Of a stretch of DNA of 42,120 nucleotides, positions 15,900 to 24,371 are shown one piece after another; the stretch's first letter is position 1; every line of letters starts with the position of its first letter. The stretch covers positions 1 to 42,120 of the forward strand of contig DAOUUW010000005.1 of assembly GCA_030667965.1 (NCBI GenBank). Direction: 5' to 3'. Below the pieces are notes generated by a model. It was not told the DNA's origin and ran no database searches. It saw only the letters and a list, made by a program, of their open reading frames with translations. The translations under genes were made by a program, and so were the position numbers. Source of the DNA: Deltaproteobacteria bacterium (GTDB lineage Bacteria; Desulfobacterota; Desulfobulbia; Desulfobulbales; SURF-16).

Positions 15900-18425
15900 T
15901 TACTTCTTGCGGCGGACAACAACCTTTCTTGTTTTGCCACTGTCGCTGCTTCCCTTTTTACGGCGCACCAGAATTTTTTTCTTTTTTACAGGCGTCTCTT
16001 CCGCTACCGGTTCGTCACCTTCCCCACTGTGGAGAGGTTGCTGATAATTGCAGCCTGCCTGGGGACAGCGCAGAACCACCGAACCGTCATTCAGCTTTTT
16101 CTCCACCAGGAAGGGAGACGAGCAATCCGGACAACTGATCGAATGAGGCATGGACCAGGCCATAAACTCACAGTCGCGGCCTGAGCAGGCATACATTTTT
16201 TTACCGGTGGGGGTACGCTCTATTTTGATGGATCCTTTTTCACATAAGGGACAGATGCGGTCCAGCTTTTCTTCCAACGTACCAAATGATTCCGTGTGAC
16301 GACAGGCTGGATAACCGGAACAGGCCCAGTATTGGCCATAACGATCATTCTTCAGCAACAGCGGCCTGCCGCATTGGGGACACTCCCTGATATCCATGGT
16401 CCCGGAAACAGCAGGCTCTTCAACAGGAGCAGTCTTGCCAGCTGATTCCTCGACAGGCTCCTCCGGCAAAACATCGGCGTGCACCTCTGCCGTCTTCCCG
16501 GGCCCTTCATCTTCCACCTCCAGGGCATTCTCAGCATCATCCTCTTTTACATTTTCCTGCTCCGCTTCCTCCACTTGGCCTGCAGATTCCACTGCCGCCT
16601 CTTCTTCAACAGGCAAGGCTTCCGGCTGCAGAGCCTCATCCAGCTCAATTTCCGCTTCTTCCGACTGAAGCGGTTGGGCCGGTTCCGGCATTGCACTTTT
16701 AATTATATTTTTAGATCTCTGTGTTCTCAGCGGCACGAGCGGAGTGACATTTGGACGTTGCGCCTTCACCAGGGAAACTCCCTGCATGGCACAATTCTGA
16801 TCAAACTGTTTCATGGCAAAATCAAAGGGCTTGCGACCACTTACAACTTCGGCAACCGTCTGTTCAAAGTAGGCCGACAGATTAATCCCCTTCATCTTCG
16901 GAAAAACACGCTCCATTATGGCAACAACTTTTGCCGTGTTGGCCTGACAATGAAAGCCACCTTCTGCGTCAAGGCTCACATAACCCTTATCAATCATATC
17001 CTGCAGCATGACAATAACAGGAGATTCAACCGGCGGGGAGAAATCCAGCAAATCATCCAGCAGGGTTGTAATAGTATAATTTTCCACCAACCCTGTGGAA
17101 ATCTGCTCCGGCAAAATCTGCTTCGCCACAAACTTTTGTCCACTCTCAAGTTCCGGCAGGGATTTATTTTGCAATAACTCCCCATCGCAACCGCCCGGCA
17201 GTGCAGCCAAAAAGCCCTTTTCCATCAACAAAGATTTTTTCCCATGGAACAAACAACTGCCTGCGGCAAATTCCGCTTCAAGACTACGCCCCCTGGCCTG
17301 GCCCATCTGGCTCGCCAAAGCCCGGCAACGGATGAGTTCATATAGCTGCTCCTCGTCCCTGCTGACACATTGCGTCAGGTCAAACCCCTGACGCTCCTGA
17401 ATCAGAGGCAGAATACAGCCCTCTTCCACCGTCCTTTCCACCAGATTCTCTTTGCCGAAAACCGCCTCTACCTCCTGCCTTATCCGCTTGAGGCTTATCC
17501 CATGATCGACAGGCACATGACTAAATGGCGCAGTAATAAGACCGGCACATTTCCCGTCAATCTCAACACCGCTGTACAGCTTTTTTAAAACATGCATGAC
17601 CTGCAGCGGCCCCATGGAAAGCTTGACAAAACCATCATGCAGCAGCGGCGACAATAGATAGGGCTGCGGCGGCTCCAAGGCGAAATCGGATTCCAGCGGA
17701 TTATTCACCCAGAAAGACCGGCCGCCAAAAAGGGCCACCGCCTTTTTCACCTGATCAACATTTCCCAGCAGGCCGTCTACGCTCAGCCCATCCGCCTCTT
17801 TTAAAACAACCGAAAAATCCCCCTTGGGAAGGGCCAAGCGAACCGAAATGCGCCATTTGACAGGAGAGGGAAAAGACGCAATCTCCGTCTCTCGTTCCTG
17901 CAGAAGAAACAGGATTGTCAACGTCTGGTGCTGCAATTGCAGGCCGCCCGGTCCACTGCCGGTACCAAGAAGACGATGCAGATGTCCGGTCAGGCAGGAA
18001 TTAAACAAAGTCCTGATATACAGAGAGGCGCCAATCTCGCCCTGAACAGGGCAAGGCCTGCGAAAACTTTCGGCAATTTCCTGCTGAGTAAAGCCGGATA
18101 TATGGATGCGTTTTACATTCTCAGCTCCTGAGCTGTAAAGAAAACAGGCAATCATCCAGCTGCGAAACTCGCCAATTCGGTCACTGTCCAGGGCCAGATA
18201 AATATCGTGGTCTAAATAGGAAAGCAACGTGCCGAGCAACTCTTTTTCCTCTTCCACACCGGCAAAGTGAAAACCGCTCAAACCGGTGTGGAGACCTGCA
18301 TCCTTTGCATCATGACTGATCTTGACAGGCAAAGAACGTAAGACAAGCGTCTCGAATGTACCGTCCGACTGATCGTGTAATGATTTGGCCTTTTCCTCGG
18401 ATTCGACAAGCACCAATGATGGCAT
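15900..18425 (-). CDS. Degenerate topoisomerase I-like protein with three C-terminal zinc fingers
   Basis: An 841-aa protein with the type IA topoisomerase plan. The N-terminal TOPRIM begins LVLVESEEKAKSL. Its acidic motif reads LALDSDRIGE (about 79-86) where TopA has DxDREGE, so one acid is Ile84. The region matching SAGRVQS reads GPGGLQL, and the strand that normally holds the catalytic tyrosine, LITYMRTDS, reads LITAPFSHV (Ala299). An acidic linker (about 570-665) leads to three topoisomerase-type zinc fingers (about 682-793: CPQC...C, CPLC...C, CPDC...C) and a KKKKILVRRKK-type basic tail. Single-strand cleavage is therefore unlikely, but DNA or RNA binding should remain. The ATG at 18425 follows AAAGGAG. 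Function unknown. Confidence 0.85.
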   Translation of the reverse strand: MPSLVLVESEEKAKSLHDQSDGTFETLVLRSLPVKISHDAKDAGLHTGLSGFHFAGVEEEKELLGTLLSYLDHDIYLALDSDRIGEFRSWMIACFLYSSGAENVKRIHISGFTQQEIAESFRRPCPVQGEIGASLYIRTLFNSCLTGHLHRLLGTGSGPGGLQLQHQTLTILFLLQERETEIASFPSPVKWRISVRLALPKGDFSVVLKEADGLSVDGLLGNVDQVKKAVALFGGRSFWVNNPLESDFALEPPQPYLLSPLLHDGFVKLSMGPLQVMHVLKKLYSGVEIDGKCAGLITAPFSHVPVDHGISLKRIRQEVEAVFGKENLVERTVEEGCILPLIQERQGFDLTQCVSRDEEQLYELIRCRALASQMGQARGRSLEAEFAAGSCLFHGKKSLLMEKGFLAALPGGCDGELLQNKSLPELESGQKFVAKQILPEQISTGLVENYTITTLLDDLLDFSPPVESPVIVMLQDMIDKGYVSLDAEGGFHCQANTAKVVAIMERVFPKMKGINLSAYFEQTVAEVVSGRKPFDFAMKQFDQNCAMQGVSLVKAQRPNVTPLVPLRTQRSKNIIKSAMPEPAQPLQSEEAEIELDEALQPEALPVEEEAAVESAGQVEEAEQENVKEDDAENALEVEDEGPGKTAEVHADVLPEEPVEESAGKTAPVEEPAVSGTMDIRECPQCGRPLLLKNDRYGQYWACSGYPACRHTESFGTLEEKLDRICPLCEKGSIKIERTPTGKKMYACSGRDCEFMAWSMPHSISCPDCSSPFLVEKKLNDGSVVLRCPQAGCNYQQPLHSGEGDEPVAEETPVKKKKILVRRKKGSSDSGKTRKVVVRRKK

Positions 18426-18486
18426 TTCACCAGCTCCTTTGAGCAAAAATAATTTGCAAGAACTAAAAATTGTATTCCTTGCGGCG

Positions 18487-18612
18487 ACTGGAATTTCAGT
18501 CTTTATGTAACTTTTTACAAAGGTGCGCAGCGCACCCTACCTGGAATCAACATGTTAGCCCTTGTAGGGTGCCGCATTGCGCACCATCAATATTGAAACT
18601 CCAAATTCCAGT
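18487..18612. repeat. Nested palindromic element with GTAGGGTGC core, copy 2
   Basis: Outer 10-bp inverted repeat ACTGGAATTT (18487-18496) / AAATTCCAGT (18603-18612). Inside is an inverted pair GGTGCGCAGCGCACCCTAC (18522-18540) and a diverged partner at 18564-18585, related to the element at 6284-6374. It occupies most of the 356-bp gap between the divergent topoisomerase-like and SUMF1-like genes. A run of C's and the palindrome CTCCCTCGAGGGAG follow at about 18707-18743. No clear promoter was found. Confidence 0.8.
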
Positions 18613-18781
18613 GTAGCGATAATCCAGGAGAAAATCAAAATATAGATTTTTTGTTTTTCCTTCAGTATGCTGAGACATTGACATAGTCATAAATTATACC
18701 ACCTTCCCCCCCCTCCAACCCTCATGACTCCCTCGAGGGAGAGGGAGCAACTGCCACTGAAGGGGTCAAACAGGATACATC

Positions 18782-20722
18782 ATGGCATTAATAACTCTAC
18801 AGGGAATGGATCAGGCCGTTGCCGGTCTCAACGTCAAGACGGAGACGCTGAAAGGACGCCTCATTGCCCTTATCCGCTCCTCGTTCGCAACAGAGGAAAG
18901 TATTTCCGACATCTCCTCCATCCCGGCGGAAGATCTAATCGCAGAACTGTGGGGTATTGATGATCCGGATGCAATTCGCCGGAAAAAGAAAAATCTCAGC
19001 AGCCTCAAGTCCGCAATCAATAAGACTCTTAAACAACTGACCACGGAAGGAAACAACCCGGAAGGGCTGATTATCAGTCAATACAACGTCTTTGCCATAT
19101 CAGACGAACATAAGAACGACATACTGGAAAAGCTGGGAATCAACGCCTCCCAAGATCCCGGCGACCTTCTGGCCGCCTTTCGTCAGTTGGTGGATGAAAT
19201 GGTCAAGGGCGACACCGGCGGCGACGGGCAGAATACCTCAATTAACCTTCTTGACGAACTCGACAAGGCCAGAGAGCTGGTGGCAAATCTCACTGGAAAG
19301 CAGGCACACCCGTATGGTAACCAGGATGGTGAAGAGGGTGGTGACACAGGCACGGGAACAGGCACCGAAGAAGTTGAGGAGTTTGAGCTTGCAGAGGATG
19401 AGGACATTGAAATTGTTAAACAAGGAGGCAACAGGGACGAAATTGGAGATGGAAGTGAAGATGGGGATGAATCCGAGTCCGCTGGTGGAGTTGAAGAAGA
19501 ACCGGAATTACTCGGAGAGATGGAAGAACTGGAGATCGAAGATGATGAACTTGAGGAGATAGAAATTGATGAGGTTGATGAAATCTCAGAACAGGGAGGA
19601 GAGGGAGAACTTGATGATGGAGGGAGTGAGGGAGAGGGCGGATTCGGCGAAGGGGATGAACTGATCGAAGAAGCCGATGAGATTGAAATTGACGAAGACG
19701 AGATTATTGAGGAAGAAGACGAGATTATTGAGGAAGAAGATGAGATTATTGAGGAAGAAGACGCTGATGAATTTGAAGAAATTGAATCAGCGGAAGAGAA
19801 TGGCGGCACAACAGCAGAAGACGACGAACCCGGAAGCCCAATGGATATCAGCCATTACATCGAACCGGATGAGGCCCTTGCCTCCCCCACAGATACATTA
19901 ATGGAAAGCCATAACGATTACCTGAAACAAATCATCGAACGGTTCATGCCCAAATTCATCAAGATTACATCAGACTCATACCAGACAGGACGCCGACATC
20001 CCAGGCACAACGAACGACCCCGGCAGTTAATCACGCTCGACACTTTCCACATAAGCCAACTGCCGGTCACCAACGACCTCTTTGATTTTTTCGTACGGGA
20101 AACCGGCTATGAAACCGACGCGGAGAAAACAGGTTTCGGTACCGTTGTAGAAGGACGAATCAGCAACCGCATAGACCCGTATACAGGACATGTCATCATA
20201 TCCATCGGCCAGGGAACACGCTCACATCGCGAACAGGGGGCAAACTGGCGGCATCCTTCCGGGCCGGACAGCTCCCTGGAAAACAAAACAAATCATCCGG
20301 TGGTGCAGGTCAGCCGCCGTGACTGCCAGGCCTTTGCCTCCTGGGCGGGCAAGAGGCTGCCGACCGAAGACGAATGGGAGGCCGCAGCCCGTGGATCTGC
20401 AGGATTCCTTTTCCCATGGGGTAATGAGTGGAACAGCAAACTGGCCAACTGCGAATCATCCCATATTGGCGACACCACCCCTGTGCTACATCATGGCAAA
20501 GAATCCATGAGTCCTTTCGGCCTCTACGATATGCTCGGCAATGTCTTTGAATGGACGGCAACGCTTTTTCAGTCTCCCACCCGACAAGGGTCTGGAAACG
20601 TATCGCCAATTTATATCCTCAAGGGCTGCAGCTGGTCATCAAAACCAGATATCAGCGCTGCCGCACGCCTCCTTGAAAGAGAAACCTGGTCAAACATCAT
20701 CGGATTCCGCTGCGCGGTTTGA
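18782..20722 (+). CDS. SUMF1/FGE-like domain protein with long acidic region
   Basis: A 646-aa cytoplasmic protein. Residues 1 to about 175 are helical and unrecognised. Residues about 190-345 are extremely acidic (Glu/Asp about half) and include three direct repeats of DEIIEEE. The C-terminus (about 375-646) is a formylglycine-generating-enzyme/C-type-lectin fold (HPVVQVSRRDCQAFASWAGK, RLPTEDEWEAAARG, YDMLGNVFEWTA, GFRCAV). The two active cysteines of true FGE are replaced: the segment equivalent to GGSYMCHRSYC reads GCSWSSKPDIS. No sulfatase is nearby, so it is probably a binding or signalling domain. AGGA precedes the ATG. It is divergent from the topoisomerase-like gene. Confidence 0.85.
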   Translation: MALITLQGMDQAVAGLNVKTETLKGRLIALIRSSFATEESISDISSIPAEDLIAELWGIDDPDAIRRKKKNLSSLKSAINKTLKQLTTEGNNPEGLIISQYNVFAISDEHKNDILEKLGINASQDPGDLLAAFRQLVDEMVKGDTGGDGQNTSINLLDELDKARELVANLTGKQAHPYGNQDGEEGGDTGTGTGTEEVEEFELAEDEDIEIVKQGGNRDEIGDGSEDGDESESAGGVEEEPELLGEMEELEIEDDELEEIEIDEVDEISEQGGEGELDDGGSEGEGGFGEGDELIEEADEIEIDEDEIIEEEDEIIEEEDEIIEEEDADEFEEIESAEENGGTTAEDDEPGSPMDISHYIEPDEALASPTDTLMESHNDYLKQIIERFMPKFIKITSDSYQTGRRHPRHNERPRQLITLDTFHISQLPVTNDLFDFFVRETGYETDAEKTGFGTVVEGRISNRIDPYTGHVIISIGQGTRSHREQGANWRHPSGPDSSLENKTNHPVVQVSRRDCQAFASWAGKRLPTEDEWEAAARGSAGFLFPWGNEWNSKLANCESSHIGDTTPVLHHGKESMSPFGLYDMLGNVFEWTATLFQSPTRQGSGNVSPIYILKGCSWSSKPDISAAARLLERETWSNIIGFRCAV

Positions 20723-20801
20723 GAGGGCAGTTCAAAATGAAAAATGCAAAGTGAAAAATGAAAAAAAGTCGTCTCTGTGCTGCGTAACAACTTTAGCTAC
20801 T

Positions 20802-21875
20802 TCAACTAAACGCCTTATCAACCAGCTCATCCGCCACATCATCGGTGATGGTCACTGCGCCGATGCAGGTTGGCAGGACGAAAAAGGGTTTGCCGGCAAC
20901 GGCTTTTTTGTCTGTTTTCAGAAACGACTTCATTAATTTTTTATCAAGATCGCCCGGAATGGTAACGGGCAGCCGGAAGTCGGCGATGAGATCACTGATT
21001 GTCTGTGCATCTTCACTGGAAAGAAGAGATTTTCCCACAGCAATTGTATTGACAGCCACCATGCCCATTGCCACGGCCATGCCATGGGCAATGGAAAAAT
21101 CCGATGCCGCTTCCACGGCATGGCCCAGAGTGTGGCCGTAGTTGAGAATACGACGCAGACCGCCTTCTTTTTCATCGGCCTCCACCACAGCTGCCTTAAT
21201 CTGACAGCATCGCACAATAACCTCTTCAACAACAGACAAATGAAGATCAAGGATCTGCTGGCGACGGTTGCCGAGGAAATCAAAAAATTGCCGATCATAA
21301 ATAACACCGTATTTAATGACTTCGGCCAGGCCATTTAACAACTCGACAAAGGGAAGGCTTGCCAGAACGTTGCTGTCGATATAAACGGCCCTGGGTTGGT
21401 AAAATGATCCGACAAGATTTTTTCCTTCCGGGATATCCACACCGGTCTTACCGCCCACCGAGCTGTCCACCTGGGCAAGCAGGGTGGTGGGAACCTGCAC
21501 AAATGGAATGCCCCTCATATAAATAGCGGCCACAAAACCGGTTATATCACCGGTGACACCACCCCCCATGGCAACCAGACAATCCTTGCGGTCCACTCCC
21601 AGGCGGGCAAGAGAACGGGTCAGTTCGGCAATAGTGCTTAAATTCTTGTTGACTTCACCATGATCAAAGGTAAGGATCTCGCAATCAAGTCCTGCGCTCT
21701 TTAGCGACTCGAGCAATTTTGCCCCGTAAAGTCCGGCAACCCGGTCATCCGATATTATAATATAGCGCTTTCCAACCGCGCGCCGGGCCAGATCGGGACC
21801 AACCTCCTCCAGCAGTCCTGCTTGAACCATAATCGGATAGGCCCTGTCACCCAAACCAACTTCTATTATCTTCAT
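20802..21875 (-). CDS. aroB: 3-dehydroquinate synthase
   Basis: Second shikimate-pathway step: DAHP to 3-dehydroquinate, NAD+- and metal-dependent, cytoplasmic. 357 aa, typical length. NAD-binding and active-site motifs are present (GGGVTGDITGFVAAIYMRGI, VPTTLLAQVDSSVGGKTGVD). The metal ligands are Glu in EVIKYGVIYD and His in NYGHTLGHAVE and IAHGMAVAMG. The ATG at 21875 has AAGGA upstream. It lies downstream of sat but behind a strong terminator, so it probably has its own expression. Confidence 0.96.
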   Translation of the reverse strand: MKIIEVGLGDRAYPIMVQAGLLEEVGPDLARRAVGKRYIIISDDRVAGLYGAKLLESLKSAGLDCEILTFDHGEVNKNLSTIAELTRSLARLGVDRKDCLVAMGGGVTGDITGFVAAIYMRGIPFVQVPTTLLAQVDSSVGGKTGVDIPEGKNLVGSFYQPRAVYIDSNVLASLPFVELLNGLAEVIKYGVIYDRQFFDFLGNRRQQILDLHLSVVEEVIVRCCQIKAAVVEADEKEGGLRRILNYGHTLGHAVEAASDFSIAHGMAVAMGMVAVNTIAVGKSLLSSEDAQTISDLIADFRLPVTIPGDLDKKLMKSFLKTDKKAVAGKPFFVLPTCIGAVTITDDVADELVDKAFS

Positions 21876-21905
21876 TACCCGTTCCTTAAAATCAAATCAG
21901 CCAAT

Positions 21906-21940
21906 AAAAAAAGGAGGGCCTTACGGCACCTCCTTTTTTT
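21906..21940 (-). terminator. Terminator after sat
   Basis: On the minus strand A7, then GGAGGTGCC, loop GTAA, GGCCCTCC and T7. It lies about 30 bases after the sat stop codon and is nearly symmetrical, so it could act in both directions. Confidence 0.88.
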
Positions 21941-21970
21941 ATTGATACATCAACTTGAAGTTGATCTCAA

Positions 21971-23248
21971 TTACATTGATTCACCGGATGCAGCAGCCTG
22001 CATTTTAACCTCAACTTTCTCAGTGAGGCTTCCATAGTACAACTTCAGGTGATCAAGAACTTCAATACGACCAAAATGATCTACGATTTCAGCACCTTCG
22101 GACAAAGCTTTACGCAGCTTGGTACCGGAGAGGATAACGCGATCGTCTTTGGTGTGGTTACAGGTACGCAGAGAAGCCATACCGTCACATTTGTGGCAGT
22201 AGAAGGTCCAGTCGATCTTCATCGGCCTGCACTGCAGATCTTTTCCGGTATCACCGGTCTGGGGGATTTTGTCAAAAATTTCCTGGGCTTCGAACAGACC
22301 GTAAAAATCACCAACACCAGCGTGATCACGACCGATCAGCATGTTGTTTACACCGTAATTCTGGCGGAAGGTAGCATGGAGCAGACCTTCACGAGGACCG
22401 GCATAACGCATATCCAGAGGATATCCGGCGTTGATTACATTGTCTTTTACAAAGTAGTTCTCGATCAGAATATCAATAGCTTGAACACGGGTATCAGCAG
22501 GAATATCACCTGGTTTCAGGTTACCGATCAAAGAATGAATCAGTACGCCGTCACATACCTCAACGGCGATCTTGCACAGATACTCATGGGAACGATGCAT
22601 GGGGTTACGCAGCTGCAGGGCGGCAACGTTGCTCCAGTTTCTTTCCTCAAACATGGCACGGGTCTCGGCAGGTGTCAGGTAAACACCTTTGTACTCTGTC
22701 GGATATGTGCCCTCGGACAGAACTTTTACAGGACCGGCGATGTTAACTTCTTTCTGGGCCATAACCATGATAACGCCGGGATGATCTTCTTCTGCGATTT
22801 TCCAGAAGGTATCACCCTGGGACTCTTCACCTTCGCCTCTGAATACTTTCTCACATTCCCATTTTTTGTCGGCATCGGACATTTCAAATTTTTCATCGAC
22901 CTTCATGGTAGCAAGAACTACACCATTGCGGACGAGAGCAATCTCTTCACCGGTTTTGAAAGAATCAGCCTCAGCTTTAGTGACGTCAAGAGTAATCGGT
23001 ACAGGCCAGAAGGTACCGTCTGCCATCTGGAAATTCTCACAAATGCCTTTCCAGTCAGCTTTGCCCATGAAACCGGTCAGGGGACTGAAACCACCGATAC
23101 CCATCATGATCAGGTCGCCTTTAGCGCGGGCGCTTACTTCAATCTGCTTCATACCGGCTGCTCTCTCTTGCTCAGCTTCCAGTGCACCACCATGAAGCAG
23201 TGCACATACAAGACCTTTTCCACCATGAGGCTCAACTAAGTTTGCCAT
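21971..23248 (-). CDS. sat: Sulfate adenylyltransferase (ATP sulfurylase)
   Basis: Activates sulfate to adenosine 5'-phosphosulfate in the first step of dissimilatory sulfate reduction, or runs in reverse to make ATP during sulfur oxidation or disproportionation. 425 aa from the ATG at 23248, preceded by AAGGAG; a longer frame to 23311 has no ribosome site. Catalytic motifs are [13 protein letters not shown] (nucleotide-binding QxRNPxHxxH) and [13 protein letters not shown] cysteine-rich C-terminal stretch ([14 protein letters not shown]) is the zinc site of the dissimilatory bacterial/archaeal homo-oligomeric type. The perfect TTGACA-N17-TATATA promoter upstream suits a very highly expressed enzyme. 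Monocistronic. Confidence 0.97.
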   Translation of the reverse strand: MANLVEPHGGKGLVCALLHGGALEAEQERAAGMKQIEVSARAKGDLIMMGIGGFSPLTGFMGKADWKGICENFQMADGTFWPVPITLDVTKAEADSFKTGEEIALVRNGVVLATMKVDEKFEMSDADKKWECEKVFRGEGEESQGDTFWKIAEEDHPGVIMVMAQKEVNIAGPVKVLSEGTYPTEYKGVYLTPAETRAMFEERNWSNVAALQLRNPMHRSHEYLCKIAVEVCDGVLIHSLIGNLKPGDIPADTRVQAIDILIENYFVKDNVINAGYPLDMRYAGPREGLLHATFRQNYGVNNMLIGRDHAGVGDFYGLFEAQEIFDKIPQTGDTGKDLQCRPMKIDWTFYCHKCDGMASLRTCNHTKDDRVILSGTKLRKALSEGAEIVDHFGRIEVLDHLKLYYGSLTEKVEVKMQAAASGESM

Positions 23249-23298
23249 TTGATTCTGTCTCCTTAAGATAAAGTTAAAGTCAAATAAGTCCTCTAACA

Positions 23299-23359
23299 AA
23301 TAATGAACCATTATTCATTTTCACCCAATCTATATAAAGGGGAGACTAAATGTTGTCAA
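23299..23359 (-). promoter_or_regulatory. sat promoter with inverted repeat in the leader
   Basis: On the minus strand TTGACA (23354-23359), a 17-base spacer and TATATA (23331-23336). The predicted start is near 23324, giving a leader of about 75 nt. In the leader, AATAATG-aac-CATTATT (23299-23315) is a perfect 7-bp inverted repeat that could be an operator. Confidence 0.8.
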
Positions 23360-23470
23360 GAAAAAAACAGGAAAAAAGAAGAAGAACGGAGAAAAAAAAC
23401 AAACCTCTCCCACAGTATGACCTAAAAGCCACTTTACCCGCAGAAGAGGTCTACAATGTCAGGAATGAAA

Positions 23471-23914
23471 TCAGACTTTTTCGTCAAAGAGCAGACCGAC
23501 GAGATCCTTTAATTTAGCGCGCAGCTTAAGAACTTCTTCGGACGGGAACTGTTTGAGAATCTCCCCGGTGTTTCTGTCGCGAAGCTGGGCCACAATACTT
23601 TTACTCTCAAGATGCTCGTGCAGACCAAAATTAAAGGAACTGCCCATGGCGTCAAAACGGCCCTGGATCTCCTCCACTGCGTCCTCAAGCTCCTCCTGGG
23701 AGATCTTGCCATCTCCCTTTTCACCCTTTTCACCCTTTTCACCCTTTTTACCCTTGCCGTGCAGGGCCTGGTCATTGAGCTTGACAGTGTCCCCCTCACC
23801 GCTTGCCGGTACAGGCTGAACCGGCGGTTTTTGCGCATCTTCCATCTCAATCGTGGGGACTGAGGGCACACCATACATTTTGACATCAGTCGTTACGTTG
23901 ACATCTACCATCAT
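23471..23914 (-). CDS. flaG: FlaG family flagellar protein with collagen-like repeat
   Basis: A 147-aa protein. The C-terminal half (about 75-147) is the FlaG domain (ISQEELEDAVEEIQGRF...LHEHLESKSIVAQLRDRNTGEILKQFPSEEVLKL). FlaG affects flagellar filament length. The N-terminal half is disordered and holds an unusual GKKGEKGEKGEKGDG collagen-like Gly-x-x run, encoded by tandem 9-bp units. The start is one of two adjacent ATGs (23914 or 23911) after GGAGG. It is the last gene of the fliD-fliS-fliT-like-flaG set on the minus strand. Confidence 0.88.
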   Translation of the reverse strand: MMVDVNVTTDVKMYGVPSVPTIEMEDAQKPPVQPVPASGEGDTVKLNDQALHGKGKKGEKGEKGEKGDGKISQEELEDAVEEIQGRFDAMGSSFNFGLHEHLESKSIVAQLRDRNTGEILKQFPSEEVLKLRAKLKDLVGLLFDEKV

Positions 23915-23963
23915 GATAACCTCCAATTGCCTAAATAATCTGACAAGTCAACTTAAAACACAT

Positions 23964-24359
23964 TCATGTTCGGCTGCTTAAATATTTCGGTTTCGGACCG
24001 GCTCCGGGAGAAAGGCTGTATCCTTGCAGCACTTTTTTCCCCTTACGCATTGTCCGCAATTTTTCTTCAATCACTGTTCTCTGTTGTCCAGCCAGAGTCT
24101 TCAGAGATTGTTCTCCAAGCAAAATTTCCTTTATCTTTTCCAGGATCTGCCCGGCAACCTCTCTTTCTCCAGAGCCCGGTCCCAGATCAACGCCCTCAAA
24201 ACAGCGCTTCAACCGCATAAAAACCTGCTGACGCCTGTCATACCAGGAAGGCAAAGATTTTAATCTGTTTCCGGCAAGCAGCTGCGCATGCTCCCGCTGC
24301 ACCTCGGCAAATTCTTCCAAAGCGGCGGCAATTTCACTGGGGCCTTCATAGCTGATCAT
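23964..24359 (-). CDS. FliT/FlgN-like flagellar export chaperone (putative)
   Basis: A 131-aa, mostly helical, charged protein (IAAALEEFAEVQREHAQLL, WYDRRQQVFMRLKRCF, GQILEKIKEILLGEQSLKTLAGQQ) ending in a basic tail. It lies 12 bp after fliS and before flaG, the place where FliT, the FliD chaperone, is often found. Length and helical pattern fit FliT or FlgN, whose sequences are poorly conserved. The call depends mostly on context. No clear Shine-Dalgarno, so it is probably translationally coupled to fliS. Confidence 0.6.
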   Translation of the reverse strand: MISYEGPSEIAAALEEFAEVQREHAQLLAGNRLKSLPSWYDRRQQVFMRLKRCFEGVDLGPGSGEREVAGQILEKIKEILLGEQSLKTLAGQQRTVIEEKLRTMRKGKKVLQGYSLSPGAGPKPKYLSSRT

Positions 24360-24371
24360 ATCGCCACCGCG

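Noticed and set aside
19183-19809. 208-codon Ser-rich minus-strand frame
   Set aside because: It is the complement of the acidic Glu/Asp region of the SUMF1-like gene.
22049-23239. 396-codon plus-strand frame opposite sat
   Set aside because: It is the antisense shadow of sat, whose motifs, start and terminator are all clear; the antisense translation shows no domain.
23690-23760. Collagen-like repeat as a sign of a phage tail fibre
   Set aside because: The rest of the protein is a clear FlaG domain in a flagellar operon.
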